A stretch of 64,000 bases of DNA from Syngnathus acus (lineage: Eukaryota > Chordata > Actinopteri > Syngnathiformes > Syngnathidae), in contig NC_051108.1 of assembly GCF_901709675.1 (NCBI RefSeq), positions 7,114,631 through 7,178,630 on the forward strand, written 5' to 3'. Shown in pieces: positions 48,780-64,000 of the stretch (positions are counted from its first letter, which is position 1; every line of letters begins with the position of its first letter). The notes under the pieces are model-generated. The model was not told the DNA's origin. It did no database searches and saw only the letters and a program-made list of their open reading frames with translations. The translations under genes and the position numbers were made by a program.

Positions 48780-50551
48780 TCTAGTGTCTTCTCAATCTTA
48801 CTAAATTAAAATGATATATTATGGTATGTTGTAATTCAATAGATACACAGTGCTTATCTAGACACCACTGAATGGTTATATATTCTTTTGTGTATATATG
48901 TTTACGTATGTGTGTATGCATGTGTATATGTATATACTCCTAGTATCCACTTCACAGCAGACCTTGGTCCAATCCCACTTGGTACAGGATAGGAAGAGAA
49001 CTTGGAAGCGGTGGCGGTCCTGCTCGTTCTAGGAAACCCACCGCCCCGGGCAACCGGCGTTGCCACGACACTAATCCCGCCATACAAAAGGCGAGACCGC
49101 GTCACTTAGCATGTCGCTGCCAGACGCACTTGTTGGCTCAGGGGTCACGGCCATCGATCTCGGCGCTGACACGTGGGCGAAACCTGTGCACTAAACTGTT
49201 TAATTCCAATTTGATGCACTTTATATGAAAAAACATTGCGGCTCTCAATGGCCTGGGAGTGCAGGATGAAGTGAATGCTGAAAGAGAGGCAAAGCAGGCG
49301 ACAAAATAATGGTGTCTGTGTGGCACAAAAGCACAGACAACAACAATGGCAAGAATGCATTGAGAGGGAAACTGGACCGACTGGGTTGCACACCTACGCA
49401 CAACTAAAGAGAGTAGTTCTGTTGTTTTGAGTTGAACCTGAGTGCTTAACAAATGTATGAAATTAGACCGACTCCAGCAGTCCTTGCAGTGCAAGCCAAA
49501 TTTCTTATGGATTATACTCTGTGCAATCTATGTTGTTTACATCTGTCAATGTCCCATTCAAGCTCACTGATCAGTGCCAAGTAGCCTTGGGGTGGGGGTC
49601 AGTCTTTTCATGTCACCTACTAACCTACATATGTTCGTTGTTAGGGCAGCACTCCACTGCCCAAGCATAACAAGTGTGATAATCAAGCGTGGCCCAAAGT
49701 CTTTACATGACAACAGACTAGCGGAGGCCTCAGTCAGCCCTGGTGGGAAACGTGTGATGAGAAAGAGAGGGTAAAAAAGGGGGGGAAATGGCAGAAGTAC
49801 AAGAGGGGCTCGACAGTGGTGAGAGATCAGGTGAGGGGGCGGAGCTACAGGCACCATTGTCCAGTAATGGGCCACATACCAAGGTTTTAAAACTTCAGTC
49901 AAGTCTGTCTGTCTGTGCACTGGAAGAGTTAAAAGTTTCGCTGGTGCGCCCTCCTATGGCACAGTATGCTCATTACTTCAAAGGTTTGCTTTTTTACCCA
50001 AAATAATAATGAAGGGCATAAAATGCTTTTTAAATTGTGAAAAAAAAGTTTAATTTGTTACAAAATTTAAAAACAAAATTGGGGGGGGGAGCAACAAAAG
50101 AAAATCTCAAAATAAAGTTTTTGTGTTATTTGTTTTAAACGGTCCAAAAAAGAAATTTGTAAAAAAAAGTCTGATTCGTAATCCCAACTCAGCGTGTACA
50201 TAAATAACAGATGTGTGACGTAAAGTGCATTATTATAACATGAAGTGCTCCCCCCTTGGCAGAGGTCCATTTGAATCATAAATCGCTCACTTACATCTTT
50301 GGTATCAGTAATGCTTATTTGTTATTTGTCATTCATCATTTCTCAAGACATTCATTCCACTTTTCTTTTTCCTCAAACAATGATGTGCTTATTTTTTTGG
50401 CAACAAATCACAAAGGCCCAGAAGTTTGCTTTCTTGTCAACACGTCCCTCTGATATCAAACAAATGGCATCCTTTCCCCTGCGTTAATCTTTGACACAAT
50501 GTCATCACACCCCTATGTCCTTTGATGGCCGGGTTAATGCAAGATGTCAAA
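48780..50551. other. intergenic between rsph9 and tmem63a
   Basis: Contains a GC-rich block at 48955-49140 that differs from its surroundings and may be part of an unknown repeat, and AT-rich DNA near 50000-50170 that may include the tmem63a 3'UTR. No polyadenylation signal could be assigned. Confidence 0.45.
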
Positions 50552-56823
<6,272 letters not shown>

Positions 56824-57526
56824 CACTGCAGGCCGGGGAACTGACAGTTAGTTCTTAGAACACAATATTTGGCTACTCTCAAAATGAAAACAAAATCATT
56901 TCTAGTTTGTGCTCAAGTCCATTTGGAGTGTGAGCACATTTGCTACACTTGCAAAGTTTTCCTCTCTAACTCGGACCACGGGAGTTTGGTTACGCACGTT
57001 GATGCGTTTTGCTCGCGTAACTTCTTCGCTCCACGCCTCAACTGAACCCTCGCGCCGCAAGTCACGAGTTCTGCATTTACGCGGCTCGCTTGAGAGGTCG
57101 TCTTATAGTGGAAGAGTGATATTCAAGAATTCAAAACGACAGGCGCTTATGCCATTTTTGCGTGACGTATTCTCCCCCCCCCCCCCAAACAACAACAAAA
57201 ACAACAACAAACAAACACACACACTAAGAAACTCGGGGTGGTAGTTGGGAAAAAAAAGTTTCGAAAGCCAACGAAATACTAAAGCGGAACCGGAGATAGA
57301 TGATCGCAGAACTTTTCTTACCTTACTGACAAGTCACCCCCATCCACCATCCAAACTTGACCTGCTAGTTAGAAAAGGAGACGCACGGCGTGTTTGGCTT
57401 GCTTACGTGGCCGAGAGAACCGCAACCCACCCTGCCTTGTGCTGTTTGCGCCTGTATAGCTGAGCCGCAAAGTAAACTTACAGCCGTGAAGAAAGACAAT
57501 CGTGCAGCCCGTCCCACTTCAGGCTC

Positions 57527-57538
57527 CGCGCATGCGCA
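57527..57538 (+). promoter_or_regulatory. NRF-1 site in the presumed tmem63a promoter
   Basis: CGCGCATGCGCA is an exact match to the palindromic NRF-1 consensus. It sits in a CpG-rich segment (about 57400-57570) some 700 bp upstream of the tmem63a ATG, beyond an inferred 5'UTR intron. The promoter assignment rests on this position and base composition; no transcript evidence is available. Confidence 0.45.
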
Positions 57539-57613
57539 GACTGTCGACAGCTGCCAAGAGTACAAATGTCACGTGAAATCGGGAAGCGCAATCGAAAGTA
57601 ATGGTTTATCATA

Positions 57614-58532
57614 TACCGTTTTTTTCCGTGTATAATACGCAAAATTTAACTAATTTATTGTCCTAAAATCTGGGGTGCGCATTATACATGGGTACAAATT
57701 TTCTTAAATTTTTTTTTTTTTTAATTTTTTTTTTTTTTTTTTTTTAAGAAAATCATGGTACTGGTACGAGTATTGATTTATGTATTGTTCTCTTCTTGTC
57801 ATGTTGTGAAAGAATGTGTGTTGAATAAATACCGAAAGAACAATAGTGTGTTTGTACTGTGCTCTGGTCATTTCGTCAAAGAAGGGATAATAGTCCTCTT
57901 CTCTTCTTGACTGACAATGAATGTGATAGTTTAATACAATCAGCAAATAACAAAATGCGTATTACAGGTAATATTTTATTTCACAACACTTTGCCTTGTT
58001 CCTTTCGTCTCTGCTGTTCACTTCAAACACGCTCCATACGAACGCAATGCTCTCGTATCAGACGCTTGCTCGATCACCTGCTCGTTTGCTGTCACAATGT
58101 ACCCTACACAAATCCGAAACATTTGTTGCGGCTCCGAGTCACGACGAGGGGCAAGTTTTGGTTTCCAAGGGTGTTTTTATTCCTCTTCAACGTCTCTCCC
58201 ATACAGAGCCGCCTTTTTCACATGTCCGCACGTCACTTTCTTCTCTTTTCATCTGATCGCGGTGGTGCCTTTACGGGCAGTCGGAGAAATCAACGCCAAC
58301 AAAAAAAAATACATCCAGCCTAGTTAAGACCATACCAAAGACTATAAAAATGGGACCCATTGCCTCCCTGCGTGTGTGACGATCATTGGGACTTAAAAAA
58401 ATAAAAATAAATAAATAAATAAATAATTGGGTGCGTATTATACATGGGTACAGGCTTTTTTCCAGCATCAACATGCCATTGTTAGGGTGCGTATTATACA
58501 TGGGGGTGCATTATACACGGAAAAAAACGGTA
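57614..58532 (+). mobile_element. MITE copy B (foldback, TA-flanked)
   Basis: Starts TACCGTTTTTTTCCG and ends CGGAAAAAAACGGTA, with the subterminal motif inverted at about 57628 and 57675 and again at about 58431, 58489 and 58505. It is in the opposite orientation to copy A and shares its internal sequence, including TGATCGCGGTGGTGCC. It contains a shortened form of the same SINE at the same place (58329-58427) and lacks the AT-rich core of copy A. It lies just upstream of the presumed tmem63a promoter. Confidence 0.88.
58329..58427 (+). repeat. internally deleted SINE remnant inside MITE copy B
   Basis: Keeps the SINE start (CATACCAAAGACTATAAAAA) and the end (GTGTGTGACGATCATTGGGA) joined at a CCTG/CGTG junction, so roughly 160 bp of the body are lost. 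The tail is (AAAT)n rather than pure A. Its location relative to the MITE ends is the same as in copy A. Confidence 0.65.
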
Positions 58533-58589
58533 TCTTATCTTATGTGAGGCACTTTAGAGTGTTATTTGTTTTGTTTTGATTTTTTGTTT

Positions 58590-58632
58590 TTTGGATGTTC
58601 GAAATAAAGATATCAATCAATCAATCAATCAT
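58590..58632 (+). repeat. LINE-type 3' tail fragment
   Basis: TTCGAAATAAAGATATCAAT followed by (CAAT)n, resembling a LINE 3' end with a tetranucleotide tail. Starts about 60 bp after MITE copy B. Confidence 0.45.
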
Positions 58633-59936
58633 AAAATTAAAGGTATGAGTAAACTAGTAAGCATATGTCGAGTTAAAGACATTTGGAGCCAATCAATGTA
58701 AATATATAATGAAAATAGATAAATCAGGTATGGGCAACTGATCAATTTTTCAAATTTGTTTTGGATTTTTTAAAATTTATCCGAGCCCAAATAAGTTTTC
58801 AAATAAACAATAAATGGATATCAGGGGAGCTCGGGGAGGAAAAATCCATGAAAAGCTGGGGAAAAAAAGAACACAATCCATCTCATGTGACCAGAACATT
58901 GGGCCAAGAAAGTACCAAGAAAGCCGCAAAAAAACCAAATGAAATGTTTGCGACGTCACGATTAGTCTTTTGGAAGCAGGTTTGACCAAGATTTAAGCAA
59001 GGATTAGCATGGCATATCCGACACGGCGGGCAGAATGCGGCTGGTTCCGCATTTGAGCCATTTGGGAGATGTGTAGTGGGAAGCATCACTAAGCAATGTC
59101 ACGGGCCCAGATCACATGGTCAAATTAATGAAGCCAATGCAATTAGTCATTCAATTTACTGTAACATTGTCGGTTGTGCAGCCTTCCTCCCTCCAGCTTC
59201 CCATTATGTGATGTTTATAGACTTCCACCCACACTGTTCAATTTTGCCTGCTGTGTGTTTGTGTCTCTCTCGTCCCATGTCAATGTGTACTCACACTGAT
59301 GTTCATGTTGTGGCTGTGTGGTGCGCTCACAAGTGTGTGAGTGTTCATGCCTCACTGTGGGACACGTTGATTAGCGCACGGCGCGGCTCAGCTCCCAGCT
59401 GTCCTCCCGACCGGCCGTTGATTGAAACCAATCAGGCTTGCGATGGCCCCATTGCGGTGACCCCTCACCCCGCCCGCCCCCGGCCTAATCACCTGCTGAT
59501 TGGCCCACGCAGGGCCCCACGTCGGCGTCGCTCCCCTCCCCTAGGCACGGAAGGTTAATTTGACCAGCGGATGAAGCCTCTGGGAGGGAATAGGAACGTG
59601 TGCTGGGCGATATTGCGTGGATATAGACCACCTGTCAATCACGGCCACTTAGGGGGAGAGGGGGAGGCAAGAAAAACGGTGACAGTCAGGAAGGAAGGAA
59701 GAGCATCTTCCTGCTGAATGGATCTAGGCTTTATTAACTTAATCCACTGCTTCATTTGTATACCATATTGCTCTAAAACTGTTCAATATTTTTATAGCAA
59801 CCCTTCAGTTTGTGTGTGTGTCATTACAGAAATAAGATGAGCCCAAGCCCTCTTGTGATTGTGAAATGATATGTGCTAGCATATTAGAAAGTTCGCTGAA
59901 GCTGTTGAAATAAATAGAGAAGCAACTACCGTTTTT
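58633..59936. other. intergenic, no gene seen
   Basis: Includes a GC-rich patch at 59370-59560 with CACCCC/GCCCGCCC motifs that could be a promoter or enhancer of an unseen neighbour. No exon recognised. Confidence 0.45.
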
Positions 59937-60424
59937 TTTCCATGTATAATGCGCAAAATTTAACTAATTTATTGTCCTAAAATCTGGGGCGCGCATTATA
60001 CATGGGTACAATCTTTTTTTTATTTTTTTTATCCAGATATCATACGGAGGCCGCCATTACAGATGCGCTTTCTTCTCTGCTGTTTCACTTTAAACACGCT
60101 CCATACGAACACAATGCTCTCGTATCAGACGCTTGCTCGATCACCTGCTCGTTTGCTGTCACAATGTACCCTACACAAATCCGAAACATTTCTTCGCTAT
60201 TGAGTTTGCTAGCGCATGCGCAGTGATACTGACCGGCAGAATAACATCCGGTTGTTCCCAAAGATGATCTTTTTTCTGAAATAATTTTACGTTTACGGAC
60301 TTAAGTAGGAGTCAAAATTTGGGTGCGTATTATACATGGGTACAGGCTTTTTTTCAGCATCAACATGCCATTTTTAGGGTGCGTATTATACATGGGGGCG
60401 CATTATACATGGAAAAAAACGGTA
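59937..60424 (+). mobile_element. MITE copy C, short form without the SINE
   Basis: 488 bp, starts TACCGTTTTTTTTCC and ends GGAAAAAAACGGTA, TA on both sides. It has the same two-plus-three subterminal motif layout as copies A and B. The segment TTTACGGACTTAAGTAGGAG followed by TCAAAATTTGGG is the uninterrupted form of the place where copies A and B carry the SINE. Confidence 0.88.
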
Positions 60425-60631
60425 GTTGTTTTGTGTTTGCACAATATGTCCCCCGAGCATTCACCCCATAACAAGGAGAGGAATTTGCGACAGAAACTGC
60501 GGTTACCAGATGAGCTAATATTTAGCCTAGCTTCTTCGCTTTCTTCTTCTACTCGACTTTTTCTTAGTTTGCTCTGTGGCACCATACTGCCTCTCACAGG
60601 TGGTGTGCTGTGTGTCACAAAAAATGGAATG

Positions 60632-60849
60632 TACAAACCGGATTCGGTTGAAGTTGGGAAATTGTGTAAAATGTAAATAAAAACAAAATATAACGATTTG
60701 AAAATCCTTCTCAAGCCATATTCAATTGAATACACTACAAAGACAACATATTTAATGTTCAAACTGATCAACTTAATTGTTTTTTGCCAAATAATAATTA
60801 ACTTGGAATTTCATGGCTGCAACAAGTCCAGTAGAAGTTAGGAAAGGTG
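60632..60849 (+). repeat. left inverted terminal repeat of the Tc1-like element
   Basis: About 218 bp that pair with 62022-62235 in inverted orientation, including shared blocks around GATTCGGTTGAAGTTGGGAA and TTCATGGCTGCAAC. The outermost TA is the target-site dinucleotide. Confidence 0.9.
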
Positions 60850-60997
60850 GCAAAAAATACTGAGAAAGCTGAGAAAAGCTCATCAAACACCTATTTGGAA
60901 CATCCCACATGTGATCAGGCTAATTGGGAACAGGTGGGTACCATGATTGGGTATAAAAGGAGCCTCCTGAAACATGCTCAGTCATTCACAAGCAAGG

Positions 60998-62005
60998 ATG
61001 GGGCGAGGTTCACCACTTTGTCCACAACTCCGTGAGAAAATAGTTGAACAGTTTAAGAACAACATTTCTCAGAGCAAAATTGCAAGGAATTTAGGGATTT
61101 CAACATCTATGGTCCATAATATCATCAAAAGGCTCAGAGAATCTGGTGAAATCACTGCACGTAAGCGCCACGGCCGGAAACCAAGACTGAATGACCGTGA
61201 CCTTCGATCCCTCAGACGGCACTGCCTTAAAAACTGACATGAGTGTGTAAAGGATATCACTAAATGGGCTCAGGAAGACTTCAGAATACCACTGTCAGTA
61301 AATACAGTTCGTCACTACATCAGTAAGTGCGGGTTAAAACTCTACCATGCAAAGCAAAAGCCGTTTATGAACAACATCCAGAAACGCTGCCGGGTTCTCT
61401 GGGCCCGAGCTCATGTAAAATGGACTGATGCACAATGGAAAAGTGTTTCGTGGTCTGATGAGTCCACTTTTCAAATTGTTTTTGGAAACACTGGACGTCG
61501 TGTCCTCCGGACCAAAGAGGAAGTGGACCATCCAGACTGTTATCAATGCAAAGTTCAAAAGCCAGCATCTGTGATGGTATGGGGGTGCATTACTTCCCAT
61601 GGCATGGGTGACTTACATTTCTGTCAAGGCAACATAAATGCTGAAAAGTACATACAGATTTTGGAGCAACATATGCTGCCATCCAATCGACGTCTTTTTC
61701 ATGGACGCCGCTGCTTATTTCAGCAAGATAATGCCAAGCCACATTCTGCACGTGTTACAACAGCGTGGCTTCGAAGTAAAAGAGTCCAGGTTCTCCCCTG
61801 GCCCGCTTGCAGTCCAGACCTGTCTCCCATTGAAAATGTGTGCCGCATTATGAAGCGTAAATTACGACAGGGAAGACCCCGGACTGTTGAACAACTGAAG
61901 CGGTTCATCAAGCACGAATGGGAAAGAATTCCACATGAGAAGCTAAGAAAATTAGTCTCCTCTCTTCCAAAACGTTTATTGTTATTAAAAGGAAAGGTGA
62001 TGTAA
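60998..62005 (+). pseudogene. Tc1-like DD34E transposase, one in-frame stop
   Basis: Cut-and-paste transposase of the Tc1/mariner superfamily. From ATG 60998 (MGRGSPLCPQLREKIV) to TAA at 62003-62005 the frame is 335 codons, the usual Tc1 length, broken only by TGA at 61235-61237 (codon 80). An N-terminal helix-turn-helix pair (KIARNLGISTSMVHNIIKRL) precedes a GRKPR hinge. The catalytic residues are visible: D in WSDEST, D in FQQDNAKPH and E in SPDLSPIEN, with 34 residues between the second D and E. The stop falls in the DNA-binding half, so the protein is presumably inactive unless read through. Confidence 0.92.
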
Positions 62006-62021
62006 TGAAGTGGTAAACATG

Positions 62022-62235
62022 CCCTTTCCCAACTTCTACTGCACGTGTTGCAGCCATGAAATTCCAAGTTAATTATTATTTGAAAAATTAAATAAACTTT
62101 GAGTTTGAGCATTAAATATGTTGTCTTTGTAGTGTATTCAATTGAATATAGGTTGAAAAGGATTTTCAAATCATTGTATTTTGTTTTTATTTACATTTTA
62201 CACAATTTCCCAACTTCAACCGAATCCAGTTTGTA
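62022..62235 (-). repeat. right inverted terminal repeat of the Tc1-like element
   Basis: Inverse complement of the left repeat with scattered substitutions and small indels (for example TACAATG versus TATAACG). It begins about 16 bp after the transposase stop codon. Confidence 0.9.
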
Positions 62236-62570
62236 TGTGTTTTAACCAAGATTGTATTTTAGACAAAACATATTTTTGCTTTGAAATTTAAAAGGTGTAC
62301 CATGTACAGTAAATGATGCAGTTGCATGTTTATCCAGGGAGAGGCGCTGTTTCATTCAATGTCATTTCCGTAGTCAATCATTTAGATTTTTTTAGCTGCT
62401 TTTTCAGAATTAACCTCTAGAAAACCCCTTTATAGCCCCTTTATATGTTATACAGGCTACGTGATCAACAGTTAAAAATTAATCTTAAAATCATGTTTTA
62501 GTTTGCACAACTACCATTTCCTATACATTTACTTTATCAATATTTTGACATAAATTTAGCCAACTCTCCT

Positions 62571-62664
62571 GTGGTGTGTGTGTGTGCGCATGTGTGTGCG
62601 CGTGTGTGTGTGCGCGTGTGTGTGTGTGTGTGCGTGCGTGCGTGCGTGTGTGTGTGTGTGTGTG
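62571..62664 (+). repeat. (GT)n with GCGC interruptions
   Basis: Imperfect GT microsatellite interspersed with GCGC and (GTGC)n units, about 340 bp past the Tc1-like element. Confidence 0.95.
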
Positions 62665-64000
62665 TTTTTTAGGGGGGGTGGCATTGTGCACGTGTGTGAA
62701 TGTGTGTATTTGAGTCAGGTTGCTCTGCCTCCTGGTACCCGGTGGGCAGAATAATGCTGCCAGATTAGCATAGCATTAGCATATAATTTCCATGTCATTA
62801 TCCCAGTAGCACTATACAGTTGTAGTACACGAATGCACGTGGGTCCATTCTCTCTATGCATGTGAGTACACTTTGTATCAACTGTTTGTTTTCATTTGTA
62901 ACACGCTACTGTGGCTGTGCTGTTGAATGTCAGTGCGTCATAAAACTTTTTTTACTTGCCGAGTAATTGTAGTGCAATAGTTTATTTTATCCTTTGATCC
63001 TTGAAGCATTCACTGGTGTCATCCAGTTAAACGGTGACTTAACATGCATTGTGGATGCCGTGTGCATTTTAATCCCTTTTGGCTGCAGTCCTCGCCATTT
63101 TGGGCTGGGTCGTGGGGGTCCGCAGCTGCCAGAAAGAGCCCATATAGTGAGAGTGGCCTGTTTGGGGTTGCATCCCTTGTTTACAAGAGGGAGCCAGAGC
63201 TGATGCTTTTCAAATGGCGCCCAGATGGTGACAAAAGCTTGATGGCGGTAGCGCTTCAAAGTCCGTCCATGCCTGTTGTCCAGCAACTTTATCTGCATCC
63301 CTCTCTGTGGTCACACCTCAGGTCGACTACAGGCTGTGATTCTGAACCCCCGTTTACCACGGGGATGAGTTCCGGAACCACCTGAAATAGATGAGACGTG
63401 AAGCGTAATAGATGAGCTCCATCTGGTGGAGATTTGCGGAACACGATGACAAGTTGGCAGCATCGTATCAGTTTGTTTGATTGTATCAGAGTGAAATCCA
63501 ATTACGGTTCGCACCTATTAGGCGAGTCGAAAAGTGGCGCAAAGTATCTGTCGACTAGCGCGTCATAGAGCGCCAACACAACTTTTGTGTGTTTGTGTTG
63601 CACATTCTTGCCATTTTGCCCATCCATGTGTCTGCAGATGTTAATAATGCCTGTGGCGGTGCTGGTGGCTGCTGGCCGAGCTCCAGCGCGCTGCCCCCGC
63701 GGAGGGAAGTTGCCAGAGGAGAGAGCGCAAACAAGCAAACACGAGCAGGGGAGCGAGTGCGAGGGGCAGTGGCTGTGTAATTAGTGGCAGGTTTTTAGCA
63801 GCCCCCCTGCTTCACTTTAATTAAAAGCCGAAAGAGAGACGGTGGAAACAAGGAAAGGAAAGTAAAAAAAGAGACGGTGGAGACAAGGAAAGGAGAGTTA
63901 CAAAAAAAAAAAAAGGGATTTTTTTTGTTTGTTTTTTTGCATAGAGTTAATTCCGGTCGTGCCAAGGGGCAGATGTGCAGTCAGCGCCTTGGAGAGAAGC
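62665..64000. other. intergenic to the window end
   Basis: No coding exon seen. A purine-rich tandem duplication lies near the end. Confidence 0.5.
63836..63900 (+). repeat. tandem duplication of a 35-bp purine-rich unit
   Basis: GAGACGGTGGAAACAAGGAA at 63836 is repeated at 63871 with one base changed, separated by an A-rich spacer. Confidence 0.9.

Larger units (their letters stand above)
60632..62235 (+). mobile_element. Tc1-like DNA transposon, near complete
   Basis: Element of about 1.6 kb bounded by TA on both sides (60632-60633 and 62234-62235) with inverted terminal repeats of roughly 215 bp (60632-60849 and 62022-62235) that are about 90% identical by eye. It encodes one transposase on the plus strand. 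Termini read ACAAACYGGATTCGGTTG. The long inverted repeats recall the IR/DR class of Tc1 elements such as Sleeping Beauty. It lies in intergenic DNA 207 bp after a MITE. Confidence 0.93.

Noticed and set aside
49047-49063. GGCAAC CGGC GTTGCC as another X-box
   Set aside because: The half-sites point the wrong way (everted), so it does not fit the RFX X-box.
61235-61237. TGA in the Tc1-like transposase as selenocysteine or programmed read-through
   Set aside because: No SECIS-like hairpin context was evident and Tc1 transposases are not selenoproteins; a plain nonsense mutation is simpler.

Overview
This is vertebrate nuclear DNA, almost certainly from a teleost fish. Genes are split into small exons with canonical GT/AG junctions. 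Intergenic DNA is AT-rich and full of microsatellites, and the repeats are typical of fish: Tc1 transposon, hAT elements with 8-bp target duplications, palindromic TA-flanked MITEs, a tRNA-SINE remnant and short LINE 3' tails. No prokaryotic gene, CRISPR array, rRNA or tRNA gene was seen. The species cannot be fixed from the sequence; a percomorph is my guess.

Four protein-coding genes could be rebuilt exon by exon, each with an intact reading frame and consistent splice phases. (1) vegfa, minus strand, 11124-19349: all eight classical VEGF-A exons including the heparin-binding exons 6 and 7, with a long AU-rich 3'UTR to about 9.7 kb and a GC-rich 5' flank to about 20.1 kb. (2) mrps18a, plus strand, 45507-46780, six coding exons, 204 aa. 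(3) rsph9, minus strand, 47223-48443, five exons, 274 aa, tail to tail with mrps18a and with a perfect RFX X-box upstream. (4) tmem63a, minus strand, 50552-56823, 22 coding exons, 793 aa, an OSCA/TMEM63 mechanosensitive channel, with an NRF-1 site in its upstream GC-rich segment. The vegfa-mrps18a-rsph9 neighbourhood matches the human 6p21 arrangement as I remember it; human TMEM63A lies on another chromosome.

The rest is mostly intergenic: 1-9.6 kb, 20.2-45.4 kb, 48.8-50.5 kb and 57.6-64 kb. It holds three copies of one MITE family (1956-2851, 57614-58532, 59937-60424), five hAT-type elements with target duplications visible at both ends (21376-22246, 28491-29716, 31792-32460, 39633-39959, 51803-52649) and a nearly intact Tc1-like transposon (60632-62235) whose transposase has a single in-frame stop. 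Three weak exon-like blocks at 38.7-39.3 kb form a phase-consistent but interrupted reading frame that I could not identify.

The four genes do not form a pathway. Vegfa is a secreted angiogenic factor, mrps18a a mitoribosome protein, rsph9 a ciliary radial-spoke protein and tmem63a a membrane channel; they share a conserved neighbourhood. I found no convincing new biological system. The items most worth checking are the cis-regulatory sites, the layered MITE/SINE history and the unidentified exon-like blocks.
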